NCBI GenBank assembly: GCA_022360105.1 | Contig: JAKSDL010000191.1 | Location: forward strand, 1-8,180 | Origin: Pseudomonadota bacterium | Lineage (GTDB): Bacteria; SAR324; XYD2-FULL-50-16; JAHJRI01 | Length of the DNA: 8,180 bases | Direction of reading: 5' to 3' | Shown here: positions 1 through 6,758 of the stretch, piece by piece | Position numbering within the stretch: the stretch's first letter is position 1 | Layout of the letters: the number at the start of each line of letters is the position of its first letter | Notes under the pieces: generated by a model | Database searches by the model: none | What the model was told of the DNA's origin: nothing | What the model saw: the letters and a program-made list of their open reading frames with translations, nothing else | Translations under genes and position numbers: made by a program

Positions 1-831
1 CACACTTCCGGCCATCAGCATGTTTGCACCGACAATGATAACGCTTGCCATCCCCAGTTTTAAGAAGCTCATTGAACTGTTTACCAGAACGCCGGTTAGA
101 AGCTCCACTCGAGTCAGGTCTTTTTCGTAATCATCCAGCATGTGATCCAGTTCACCGAGGTATTTGCTTTCGTTGCTGTATGATTTGATTTCCTGGATAG
201 TTTCCAAACCTTCTTGAATCTGCTCAGTGACATTCCGTTTCTTGTCATAGATAATCCTGTTGCCTTTTCGCTGCCATTTCTTTGATAAAAGAATGATTGC
301 AGTTGCAAAGGGAACCACCCAAAACAAGGCCAGTGCCAGTTTCCAGTTGTAAATGAACATACCGATCCCGATCAAACATATGCTGATGATCGAGGCGAAC
401 AACTGGGGGACCGCATGGGAAAAAGTGTGTTCCAACTCCGTGTTATCGGACATGATCGTGGAAGTCAGATCGGAAAGGTTTTTTTCGCCAAAAAACGCCA
501 GGGGCAACCTTCGTAGTTTCTCTGCAAGAGAGATTCGCCGGCTGGCGCTCTCCTCATAGATTGTCGTGAATGTGCTGCGATACTGAAACCTGGCAATCAC
601 CCAGGACACCAGCATAAATAGAGCCCCGATCACCAGGTAAAAGCCGACTGCACGTTCGGCGGATTCTGATATGCCTAGAACCGAACCCAGGTAATCCTCA
701 AGGAACAAAAATACGTAAACAGCCGGCAGCATCAGGGCGATATTCAATATAGTAGTAAAGATTGTTCCCTTGAGAAAATCCTTTGCCCCTTTGTTGGAAA
801 GGGCCAGTCGTTTCTGCAGAAAATTAAGCAT
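1..831 (-). CDS. ABC transporter half-molecule (permease-ATPase type), N-terminal part; YbtQ/IrtB-like partner
   Basis: Partial gene: 277 codons read from the ATG at 831-829 to the window edge without a stop, so the C-terminal ATPase domain lies outside. The visible part is an exporter-fold (ABC type I) transmembrane domain. Hydrophobic segments sit near residues 22-44, 63-82, 142-161, 163-182 and 255-275. The stretch around residues 102-114 (LAEKLRRLPLAFF) is the typical first intracellular-loop helix before TM3. The start is well supported: GGGAGGTG at 843-836 lies 4 nt upstream of the ATG. The ATG overlaps the last 8 bases of the upstream ABC gene, so the two are almost certainly translationally coupled and form a heterodimer. 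By family knowledge, such pairs next to AraC and TonB-receptor genes (YbtPQ, IrtAB) act on ferric siderophores at the inner membrane. The substrate is inferred from context only, and no ATPase motif can be checked. Confidence 0.88.
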   Translation of the reverse strand, partial: MLNFLQKRLALSNKGAKDFLKGTIFTTILNIALMLPAVYVFLFLEDYLGSVLGISESAERAVGFYLVIGALFMLVSWVIARFQYRSTFTTIYEESASRRISLAEKLRRLPLAFFGEKNLSDLTSTIMSDNTELEHTFSHAVPQLFASIISICLIGIGMFIYNWKLALALFWVVPFATAIILLSKKWQRKGNRIIYDKKRNVTEQIQEGLETIQEIKSYSNESKYLGELDHMLDDYEKDLTRVELLTGVLVNSSMSFLKLGMASVIIVGANMLMAGSV

Positions 832-2596
832 GTTGCACCTCCCTTTCAATAGTCCATTGGATAGATTGTTGGTAATCATTCCACATCTTTGTATATACCC
901 CCTGTTTTTCGACTAATTGCGGATGAGACCCCTGTTCGGCAATCCTGCCGTTTTTGATAACCAGGATGGTATCCACATTGACGACACTCGTTAAACGATG
1001 GGCGATCATCAGCACCGTTTTGCCTCGGGTAAGAACCCCCAGGGCCTTCTGTATCAGGTGTTCGTTTTCGGGATCGGTAAAAGCAGTGGCTTCGTCCAGA
1101 ACAACAATGGGGGCGTCCTTCAAAATAGCACGCGCCAGGGCAACGCGCTGCTGTTCACCTCCCGAGAGATAGATCCCTTCGGTTCCGATTCTGGTATCCC
1201 ATCTGTCCGGAAGTTTATCGACAATTTCCCTGCACTGCGCCAGATCAACGGCCCGTTCTATTTCTTCCCGACTTGCCCCGGGCGTTCCATAGCGGATATT
1301 CTCCAACAGGGAGGTTTTAAACAGTCGGGTGTTTTGAAATACAAAAGAGATATTCCCCATCAGTTCCTGAGACGCAATCTCTTTCACATCGGTTCCCCCG
1401 ATGGTAACCTTGCCTTCGCCAACATCCCAGAACCGGGGAACCAGACGGGCGATCGTTGTTTTTCCGCCACCGGAGGCTCCTACCAGGGCAAATGTCTTTC
1501 CTTCAGGAATCTTAAAACTGATGCCGTCTATGGCCTTTTGTTCACTCCCGGGATAACGGAATGATACTTCGGAAAACTCAATCTCATAGCCGTTGATAGA
1601 TTTCGGGTCGGTGGCTTCTTTAAGAGGTTGCACACTTGTTAGCTCTTCCGTGCGGTTCAACGCTTCTGTGGCTTGCCCCATCGCCTGGTTGAGATGCATG
1701 CTCCTCATAATACTGACGGCAAAAATGGGCGTAATCAGAATGTAAAAAACAAGGTTCAACAAAACACCGGCGAAATCCCCTGAATAGCCGATTAATAGAA
1801 TCGCAACAGGTATCAGGAAATAGGCAAATCCATGGATAATAACAGTATAAGCCGACATGGGTTTCTCCCACATCAAGGTATATTGAAAGACCATTTCCCG
1901 ATAGCGGGTAATGCTGTTGTAAAAGTTCTTGAAAGAAAAAACCGTCTGCTGAAATACCTTCACAACAGGAATCCCGCGCACATATTCGACAGCTTCGGTA
2001 TTCATCTCTTCAAGGGAATTCATATAGCTTTGCATAAATTTTTTCCCTTTTTCCCCCATCATAAAACTCATGATTCCCATGGAAAAGATGATGGGTACCA
2101 GGCAGGCAAGACCGAGAACCCAGTCAAACACAAAAATCAAGACCAGGGTTGCCAACGGTGCCAGAAAACTACCCGCCAAATCAGGCAATTGGTGAGCTAA
2201 AAACAGATGGGTAATGCCGGCATTGTCATCAATGATTTTTCTGATCCGCCCGCTGGTATTGTTATCAAAAAATCCCAGGGGGAAATGCACAATTTTATGC
2301 ATGGCCTGTCTTCGCATATTGGTTTCAACCCGAAAGGCAGCCAGATGAGATAGCGTCAAGGCAAAAAAGTAGACCACAACGCCTGCAATGGCTGTTCCCA
2401 TTGCCCACCAGGCGTAGGTACTGATCAATTCTTGAGACAATACCCCGGTGGAGCGAAACAGCTCCCTGACGATCAACCAGATAAAGATAAACGGCAACAT
2501 TCCCATCAGGGAACTCAACGCCGATAACGCCAACGCACCCGGTATCAGTATAGCCCTGCCACCCATATAGGTCTGGAGTTTCAATAAAGTTTTCAT
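824..2596 (-). CDS. ABC transporter, fused permease and ATP-binding domains; YbtP/IrtA-like
   Basis: A complete 590-aa half-transporter, a normal length for the family. The transmembrane domain covers about residues 1-310, with hydrophobic segments near 17-43, 62-84, 140-160, 161-179, 250-271 and 277-297. The nucleotide-binding domain covers about 338-575. Its motifs are all present: Walker A GASGGGKT at 373-380, Q-loop Gln421 (FVFQNTRLF), signature LSGGEQQR from 477, Walker B VVLDE at 498-502 with catalytic Glu502, and switch His533 (IAHRL). After Walker B it reads ATAFTDPENE instead of the common ATSALD, a variant I associate with the IrtA/YbtP group. I chose the ATG at 2596 because GGAGG (2607-2603) sits 6 nt upstream; a 32-codon in-frame extension to 2692 exists but is not family-like. 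It precedes and overlaps the second half-transporter. The likely role is handling of a ferric siderophore at the inner membrane; an exporter role for another substrate cannot be excluded. Confidence 0.93.
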   Translation of the reverse strand: MKTLLKLQTYMGGRAILIPGALALSALSSLMGMLPFIFIWLIVRELFRSTGVLSQELISTYAWWAMGTAIAGVVVYFFALTLSHLAAFRVETNMRRQAMHKIVHFPLGFFDNNTSGRIRKIIDDNAGITHLFLAHQLPDLAGSFLAPLATLVLIFVFDWVLGLACLVPIIFSMGIMSFMMGEKGKKFMQSYMNSLEEMNTEAVEYVRGIPVVKVFQQTVFSFKNFYNSITRYREMVFQYTLMWEKPMSAYTVIIHGFAYFLIPVAILLIGYSGDFAGVLLNLVFYILITPIFAVSIMRSMHLNQAMGQATEALNRTEELTSVQPLKEATDPKSINGYEIEFSEVSFRYPGSEQKAIDGISFKIPEGKTFALVGASGGGKTTIARLVPRFWDVGEGKVTIGGTDVKEIASQELMGNISFVFQNTRLFKTSLLENIRYGTPGASREEIERAVDLAQCREIVDKLPDRWDTRIGTEGIYLSGGEQQRVALARAILKDAPIVVLDEATAFTDPENEHLIQKALGVLTRGKTVLMIAHRLTSVVNVDTILVIKNGRIAEQGSHPQLVEKQGVYTKMWNDYQQSIQWTIEREVQHA

Positions 2597-2715
2597 GAAC
2601 TGCCTCCACTTAATACTCAAGTTTCGCACCCGTTTTTGCAGTAGATGATTTATATGGTGTAAAACCAACATCAGCTGTTCAGTTAAAAGCATTTGGCTAT
2701 TAGCGATTAGCTGCT

Positions 2716-2738
2716 AGCTTTGACCGGCAAGCAAAGCT
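2716..2738. repeat. Inverted repeat (7-bp arms, 9-nt loop) upstream of ABC operon
   Basis: AGCTTTG at 2716-2722 is the exact reverse complement of CAAAGCT at 2732-2738. It lies about 120 nt upstream of the ABC start codon and is followed on the minus strand by short GCTAAT-type repeats (2697-2718). No T-tract follows on either strand, so it is not a standard terminator. It could be an operator or a leader hairpin. Confidence 0.4.
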
Positions 2739-2765
2739 TAACCAAACCCTAAAAAACTTAAAAAA

Positions 2766-2776
2766 GAACAATGTTC
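2766..2776. repeat. Short palindrome GAACAATGTTC
   Basis: GAACA and TGTTC flank a single A, giving an 11-bp palindrome about 170 nt upstream of the ABC start codon. It is a possible protein-binding site. The half-site spacing is one base shorter than that of Gram-positive-type LexA boxes, so I do not call it one. Confidence 0.25.
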
Positions 2777-2885
2777 AGTCACGGGTAAATAAAAATTAAA
2801 AATTCTACACTTCCTTTTTTCGATCACCGACCTGCTTCCCAACCTTTAATTGACTGCATTCCTTTTTGGGTCACTGTCCAAATGG

Positions 2886-2910
2886 GTATCGAATCATCGG
2901 AAACCGATAC
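2886..2910. promoter_or_regulatory. Overlapping palindromes, possible operator
   Basis: GTATCG (2886-2891) is inverted as CGATAC (2905-2910). Nested inside is ATCGG-AAA-CCGAT (2896-2908), a second exact palindrome that shares bases with the first. The GTATCGAAT word that begins the site recurs at 2975-2983. Two overlapping symmetric sites and a distal half-site in a control region next to an AraC gene suggest a regulator target. This is an inference; no known consensus was matched. Confidence 0.35.
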
Positions 2911-3006
2911 TATCCCCTGGCAAGAGCCCCCGCAGGAGGAGGCACAATCGGACTGCGACACGCATAACTGATATGTATCGAATTGCCACGATGTAGCACT
3001 ACCCCG

Positions 3007-3029
3007 ATTCGGATTTTCAATACCCGAAT
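3007..3029. repeat. Inverted repeat ATTCGG / CCGAAT downstream of the first AraC gene
   Basis: ATTCGG (3007-3012) is inverted as CCGAAT (3024-3029), with an 11-nt gap. On the minus strand it lies about 90-110 nt after the AraC stop codon. The T-run on that strand (3032-3038 read in reverse) comes before the hairpin rather than after it. That is the wrong order for a rho-independent terminator, so an operator is at least as likely. Confidence 0.25.
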
Positions 3030-3118
3030 TTGGAAAAAAACAGGATATAATGGGGAGTAAAAGGATCGGAGGGTTATGTGAGAAACGCAGAAAGGAGGAA
3101 TCAAATTAGCCCGATGAA

Positions 3119-4210
3119 TTAAAAATCGGCAGACAACCTGTTCATCTCTTTCAGCAAACTTCCCGGGTTGATACCGAAAATCTTGCGATACGCACCGATA
3201 AAATGGCTGACGTTGACATATCCCATTTCCCAAGCCACCTGACTCACGTTGTGTTTGCCCTGTTCAATCAGATCCCTGGCCTTTTGCATTCTGGCAAACT
3301 GAAAATAGCCATGGATCGTGGCATTAAACTCACTCTTAAAACCCGATTTCAGTTTAAATTCGTTGAGACCCGTTTTCCTCGATAATTCAGACAGGGTAGG
3401 CGCCCGGCTTAAGTCTGCTACCAGCAGTTCCCTGGCTTGGTAAAGCTTCTCGATATCTTCCGGGTTACGCGGTTTGCCGGCACCTGGTTTACGCTGCCTG
3501 TCAAAGAGCTTTTCAACAAACCGGGCGATCAGTTCTATCACTTTGCTCTCTGTGAACAAGCGCCCTGCACTTCCTTTAAACGGACAGGACAACAGTTGAT
3601 GCAACAACAGGTTTTCCTGGCAGTTAATGGAATACCCCTGAAAAAAAGGGGCTCTTTCCTGTTTATTGAACAAAAGTTTGATTGAATCGGGTAACAGATC
3701 AACATCCTGATCCACAAATTCCATAAATAATTCCGGATCGATGAAAATACAAACAGTCAGATATTGCTCACTCTCCGTCATGTGGCAAGTACCCCAGGTT
3801 TGCGGCAGGAAGGTGATCATATTTGATCCCTTCAGTACCTTGGCCTGGCCGGGTGGGAGATGTTCACTGTTAATGTGAAACAATCCGGAGCCTTTTAAAT
3901 GATACGAGATCTCAAGATAACTATGTTTGATCTCATAAGCGTAGGTAAAGGATTCATGATTGATGCGATCAGTTATGAGCATGTAAAGGCCGGGTCTCAG
4001 GCGAACTGCCCTCATTGAAGCATAACCGGTTTCCGATTCCAGTTGGTTGAAGTCGAAATCCTGACAGTCAAACCGTCCCTTAACATTGAATGCCTCGCCA
4101 TATCTATTATGGTTGATATCACACACCATATAGTTTTCGTTGGAACAAATCTGATTCATGGTATTCATCTTGGCGTTTTTGTAAGTTGGCAATGAATTTG
4201 TATTTAGCAT
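3119..4210 (-). CDS. AraC-family transcriptional regulator, PchR/YbtA-like (copy 1)
   Basis: A 363-aa protein if it starts at the ATG at 4210. The C-terminal AraC/XylS DNA-binding domain covers about residues 255-360. The first helix-turn-helix is near 271-292 (around TGLNEFKLKSGFK) and the second near 321-344 (NVSQVAWEMGYVNVSHF), followed by the typical GINPGSLL. The N-terminal part, with LRPGLYML and a FLPQTWGT region, is the ligand-sensing domain seen in PchR/YbtA-type regulators, which respond to ferric siderophores. It is a clear paralogue of the plus-strand regulator at the other side of the receptor gene: by eye about 52 of 89 residues match in the DNA-binding region. The start is uncertain. 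None of the candidates (TTG at 4234, ATG at 4210, 4168, 4159 or 4129) has a good ribosome binding site, and the conserved part begins well downstream of all of them. It probably activates the receptor and/or the ABC genes. Confidence 0.9.
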   Translation of the reverse strand: MLNTNSLPTYKNAKMNTMNQICSNENYMVCDINHNRYGEAFNVKGRFDCQDFDFNQLESETGYASMRAVRLRPGLYMLITDRINHESFTYAYEIKHSYLEISYHLKGSGLFHINSEHLPPGQAKVLKGSNMITFLPQTWGTCHMTESEQYLTVCIFIDPELFMEFVDQDVDLLPDSIKLLFNKQERAPFFQGYSINCQENLLLHQLLSCPFKGSAGRLFTESKVIELIARFVEKLFDRQRKPGAGKPRNPEDIEKLYQARELLVADLSRAPTLSELSRKTGLNEFKLKSGFKSEFNATIHGYFQFARMQKARDLIEQGKHNVSQVAWEMGYVNVSHFIGAYRKIFGINPGSLLKEMNRLSADF

Positions 4211-4225
4211 ATAAAAACTTTTATA
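4210..4225. promoter_or_regulatory. AT-rich palindrome at the start of the first AraC gene
   Basis: TATAAAA-AC-TTTTATA is a symmetric 16-bp site that overlaps the first base of the candidate ATG at 4210. Its minus-strand reading TATTATAAAA (4228-4219) also resembles a -10 element. If it is the promoter, translation probably starts further in, at the ATG at 4168 or 4159. It may instead be an autoregulatory site. Confidence 0.3.
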
Positions 4226-4253
4226 ATACGCCAAGACGAATTTTATTGGGGTA

Positions 4254-4411
4254 TTGGGGTCAAGTCTTCTTTTGACTTACCTTTTCATTTTAGCCCGTTG
4301 ACTGAAGCATCCTCACCCTTCTGATTAAGGGAGGGTTCGGGCCTTTCTGATACTATCAGTTGCTTAAAAAAGTAATTGAACTAGAAAAGTCAAAAGAAGA
4401 CTTGCCCCCAA
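4254..4411. repeat. REPIN/MITE-like inverted-repeat element, 158 bp
   Basis: The two ends are inverted copies of each other: 4254-4278 and 4387-4411 match at 24 of 25 bases, starting TTGGGG and ending GACTT. Each arm is itself a small hairpin, AAGTC-7 nt-GACTT (4262-4278 and 4387-4403). The interior is also structured. GCCCG (4293-4297) pairs with CGGGC (4338-4342), CCCTT (4316-4320) pairs with AAGGG (4327-4331), and CTGATA-C-TATCAG (4347-4359) is a perfect palindrome. There is no open reading frame inside. Paired, inverted, hairpin-forming arms in an intergenic region are the architecture of REPINs, which are moved by RAYT transposases, or of small non-autonomous elements. The right arm ends 4 nt before the receptor stop codon, and an ATTGGGGT tandem repeat (4245-4260) abuts the left arm. 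The folded RNA could also act as a terminator or mRNA-stabilising structure for the receptor transcript. Confidence 0.65.
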
Positions 4412-4415
4412 ATTT

Positions 4416-6521
4416 TTACAGCTTGCCTGCCATTGTCAGGCCGATAGTCTGAGGGCTTCCCGGGCGGGCCACTACATCGTACCCGTAGTTTCTCATATCG
4501 GCATAAGTGGTGGCATATTTTTCACTAAGCAGATTCTTAGCCCACAGAAAAACCTCAAAAGATTCAGCCTCGTATCCCAATTTTGCATTGATTATATTAT
4601 AAGGATCCTCTTTCAGGGTATTTTCATTATTCATGTAAACCCGACCCGTATGCATCATATCAGCTGTGGCGTACAATCCGTTCAGCCAACTGTAAGATAT
4701 TCCTAAATGCCCTGTATAGTCCGGAACAAATGGAACATAGTTATCGGAAAAGTCATTTGTTGTCCCTTTTTGTTTGTAATCGTCGAATTTTGAATGGGTA
4801 TACGCCACTGCGGTTGAGATGGTTAAGCCTTGAACAGGCATGGCTTTCAGTTCCAATTCATACCCCCGGCTGGTGGCCTTGCCTCCGTTTTCCGTATAAA
4901 AATCAGCCCCGTTGGAAGCATTGACCTGCATATCTTTCCAGTCGATGTGATACACGGCTGCATTCAGAACAAGTCGGTTATCAAGCCAATTGGATTTCAC
5001 GCCAATCTCATAATTCCATGTAAATTCAGGTTCAAATTTATCTCCAATATTGGTCACCAGGTTAAATCCTCCCGCTTTGTATCCTTTTGTTGCTCCGGCG
5101 TAAACCAGGCCTTTTGGATTACCTACATAGCTTACCACCAGTTTGGGAAGTGTGGCTGTGAATGTTTCGCTCTTTTCGCCTTTTTCCCCTCCTGCTTTTG
5201 TAGCATCGTATTCAAATTTCTGCTTCTCCTGGTCAAAGCGAACACCTGTGGTGACCTTGATTGCCTTCGCAAAAGTATAACTAGCCTCACCAAAAAGCGC
5301 CTGACCGGTAATATTGTTTTCTGAAACACTTGGATAGTCTCCGGCAGGCATCATCATTATGAAAGGATTATCGGGACCTGCTGTAAAGGTATATTCATGA
5401 TCCTGCTTCTCCCTGAATCCATAGAGACCAAAAAGCCATTGCAGGGCAGACTTTTTATCATTGGAAAGCAGACGCAGTTCCTGGCTGAGTGTATCGTAAT
5501 CTCTTTTATATAACTGTCTGAACGAATCATCGGCGGTAAAATCCAGATCATGATCCAGCTCGTTTTCGTCCCGTCGTTGGGCCGTAATGGAGATAATTTT
5601 CACAGACTCTCCGGCATACTCAATTCTCAGGTTGGAGCCGCTTGCTTCCTTGAGTGAGTCACCCTCATAATCCACATTGGCTTCATAGGGCTTATCATCA
5701 AAGTCATCCAGGGGAACATAATCAGTGTATTTGCTTTCGTACTTCAGGCTGTCAAACGCCAGGTCAAAGGAAAGCTGATCGCTTGGTGTATAACGCAACA
5801 ATACTTTAGCTTCGGAGTTGACCGGCTCATTGACCTTGTCATCATCGGTATAGTCGTTTCTCATGTATCCATCCGACTTGTCATAGTGCCCGGCCAAACG
5901 AAAATACAAACGTTCCCTTACCAGGGGACCGGATAAATTGAATTTCACATCCGTCGTATTAAAGCTGCCATATCCGGCTTCAAGTCTCCCTTCCAGGGTA
6001 TCACCGGGTTTTTTGGTAACGATGTTCAACACCCCCGAAGAGGTATTACGACCATAAAGAGTTCCCTGTGGACCTCTTAACAATTCCACCCGTTCAACAT
6101 CCAACAGGTTCGCATCATACTCACTGTAATAAATATCATCGACATAAAATCCAAAAGACGGGGCCAAACTCATGGTCTGAGAGATCCCCCTGATAGAAAC
6201 TATTGAGCCTACATCAGCTGGTGGCCCCGCCAGAGCCAGGTGCATGTTGGGCAAAATGTTAAACAGCTCTTCCGCAGTAAAGACACCGGAATTCGCCAAA
6301 TCCAGATCTGTTTGAACGGTGATACTGGTAGAAGCCTGTTGCGAGTCTACCTCACGTTTATCAGCCGTTACGGTGATGACCTCAAGATTGAAGCTATCAG
6401 CCGTATCCTTTGACTGGTTTTCGACCTCCTGGGCAAAAAGCGGCTTGAATAGTAACAAGAACATAAAAAATCCGATCATCATTTTATATTTCATTTTGTT
6501 AAATCGATAGGGCTCACGCAT
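4416..6521 (-). CDS. TonB-dependent outer-membrane receptor, FyuA-like siderophore type
   Basis: A complete 701-aa receptor of normal length for the family. Residues 1-30 form a signal peptide: basic start, hydrophobic core at about 14-25, likely cleavage LFA-QEV after residue 30. A TonB box follows at about 47-53 (EVITVTA). The plug domain spans roughly 58-180 with SIRGIS at 109-114, FYVDDIYY at 125-132 and LLRGPQGTLYGRNTSSG at 147-163. The rest is a 22-strand beta-barrel domain. Barrel features such as ATKGYKAGGFN, the NYEIGVKSNW region and YVPFVPDY resemble FyuA, the ferric yersiniabactin receptor, as I remember it. The protein ends in Leu rather than the usual Phe or Trp. The start at 6521 is backed by AAGGATGGAAG just upstream; the ATG at 6494 has no ribosome binding site. 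It is expected to import a ferric chelate using TonB energy. The exact ligand is unknown, and other TonB substrates are possible. Confidence 0.93.
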   Translation of the reverse strand: MREPYRFNKMKYKMMIGFFMFLLLFKPLFAQEVENQSKDTADSFNLEVITVTADKREVDSQQASTSITVQTDLDLANSGVFTAEELFNILPNMHLALAGPPADVGSIVSIRGISQTMSLAPSFGFYVDDIYYSEYDANLLDVERVELLRGPQGTLYGRNTSSGVLNIVTKKPGDTLEGRLEAGYGSFNTTDVKFNLSGPLVRERLYFRLAGHYDKSDGYMRNDYTDDDKVNEPVNSEAKVLLRYTPSDQLSFDLAFDSLKYESKYTDYVPLDDFDDKPYEANVDYEGDSLKEASGSNLRIEYAGESVKIISITAQRRDENELDHDLDFTADDSFRQLYKRDYDTLSQELRLLSNDKKSALQWLFGLYGFREKQDHEYTFTAGPDNPFIMMMPAGDYPSVSENNITGQALFGEASYTFAKAIKVTTGVRFDQEKQKFEYDATKAGGEKGEKSETFTATLPKLVVSYVGNPKGLVYAGATKGYKAGGFNLVTNIGDKFEPEFTWNYEIGVKSNWLDNRLVLNAAVYHIDWKDMQVNASNGADFYTENGGKATSRGYELELKAMPVQGLTISTAVAYTHSKFDDYKQKGTTNDFSDNYVPFVPDYTGHLGISYSWLNGLYATADMMHTGRVYMNNENTLKEDPYNIINAKLGYEAESFEVFLWAKNLLSEKYATTYADMRNYGYDVVARPGSPQTIGLTMAGKL

Positions 6522-6556
6522 GATCTTCCATCCTTTATAGTAGATTTGAGCGGTGC

Positions 6557-6598
6557 CCAGGCAAAATGATCCGGTTATTGGCCAACGTCATTGCCTGG
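6557..6598 (-). repeat. Inverted repeat in the receptor mRNA leader
   Basis: CCAGGCAA (6557-6564) is inverted as TTGCCTGG (6591-6598). TGA (6567-6569) and TCA (6588-6590) extend the stem across a two-base bulge. Between the arms lies the palindrome TTGGCCAA (6578-6585). The structure is 36 nt upstream of the receptor ATG and downstream of the likely promoter, so it would be in the transcript. It could be a leader hairpin affecting stability or translation, or a DNA operator. Confidence 0.45.
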
Positions 6599-6640
6599 AT
6601 ACCATTTTTTCTACTATGAGAAAAATATTATTCTTTGATA

Positions 6641-6655
6641 TGAAAATTATTTTTA
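6641..6655. promoter_or_regulatory. Candidate Fur box
   Basis: The site reads TGAAAAT-T-ATTTTTA. It matches the 7-1-7 pattern TGAAAATnATTTTCA at all but one position, a form reported for Fur sites in deltaproteobacteria. It lies about 120 nt upstream of the receptor start codon, in the AT-rich stretch where its promoter should be. Iron-dependent repression of the receptor is the expected effect. AT-rich sequence raises the chance of a random match. Confidence 0.55.
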
Positions 6656-6731
6656 CATCATACCAAGTTCTCCTTCGGGTTCTACTCCAAAAGGGATTCA
6701 GTTATACCCCAACCGGGAGGGACCCCCAAAT

Positions 6732-6747
6732 ATCGCTTTTTAGCGAT
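6732..6747. repeat. Short hairpin ATCGCT-TTTT-AGCGAT
   Basis: A perfect 6-bp stem with a 4-nt loop lies in the middle of the divergent control region. There is no following T-run on the plus strand. It may be an operator or simply separate the two promoters. Confidence 0.35.
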
Positions 6748-6758
6748 TAAAAGTAATT

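Larger units (their letters stand above)
2597..3118. other. Non-coding control region upstream of the ABC operon
   Basis: This stretch of about 520 bases lies between the end of the first AraC gene and the ATG of the ABC operon, both on the minus strand. I find no convincing gene. Open frames here lack start signals and family-like sequence. It holds four short inverted repeats, annotated separately, and AT-rich tracts at 2786-2802 and around 2755-2765 that could be upstream promoter elements. The word GTATCGAAT occurs twice in the same orientation, at 2886-2894 and 2975-2983. No clear rho-independent terminator follows the AraC gene on the minus strand, so read-through from it into the ABC genes is possible. 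No good sigma-70 promoter pair could be fixed by eye. I found no convincing Fur box here, unlike in the receptor promoter. Confidence 0.6.

Noticed and set aside
998..1564. A 188-codon open frame on the plus strand inside the ABC gene
   Set aside because: It lies opposite the highly conserved ATP-binding domain and has no family-like sequence. It is a by-product of the real gene.
2697..2718. Short GCTAAT-type repeats as a CRISPR or phase-variable tract
   Set aside because: Only two to three imperfect 6-7 bp units, far too short and irregular for either.
2766..2776. GAACAATGTTC as a LexA/SOS box
   Set aside because: The half-sites are separated by three bases instead of the four expected for the GAAC-N4-GTTC type, and no damage-response gene is nearby.
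2910..3233. A 107-codon minus-strand frame overlapping the 3' end of the first AraC gene
   Set aside because: Over 100 bases overlap the conserved helix-turn-helix coding region in another frame, and the composition is not protein-like.
4830..5324. A 164-codon open frame on the plus strand inside the receptor gene
   Set aside because: It is antisense to the beta-barrel coding region and resembles no known protein.
6553..6750. A 65-codon plus-strand frame between the receptor and the second AraC gene
   Set aside because: It has no ribosome binding site, uses a non-ATG start, and runs through the Fur-like box and promoter region.
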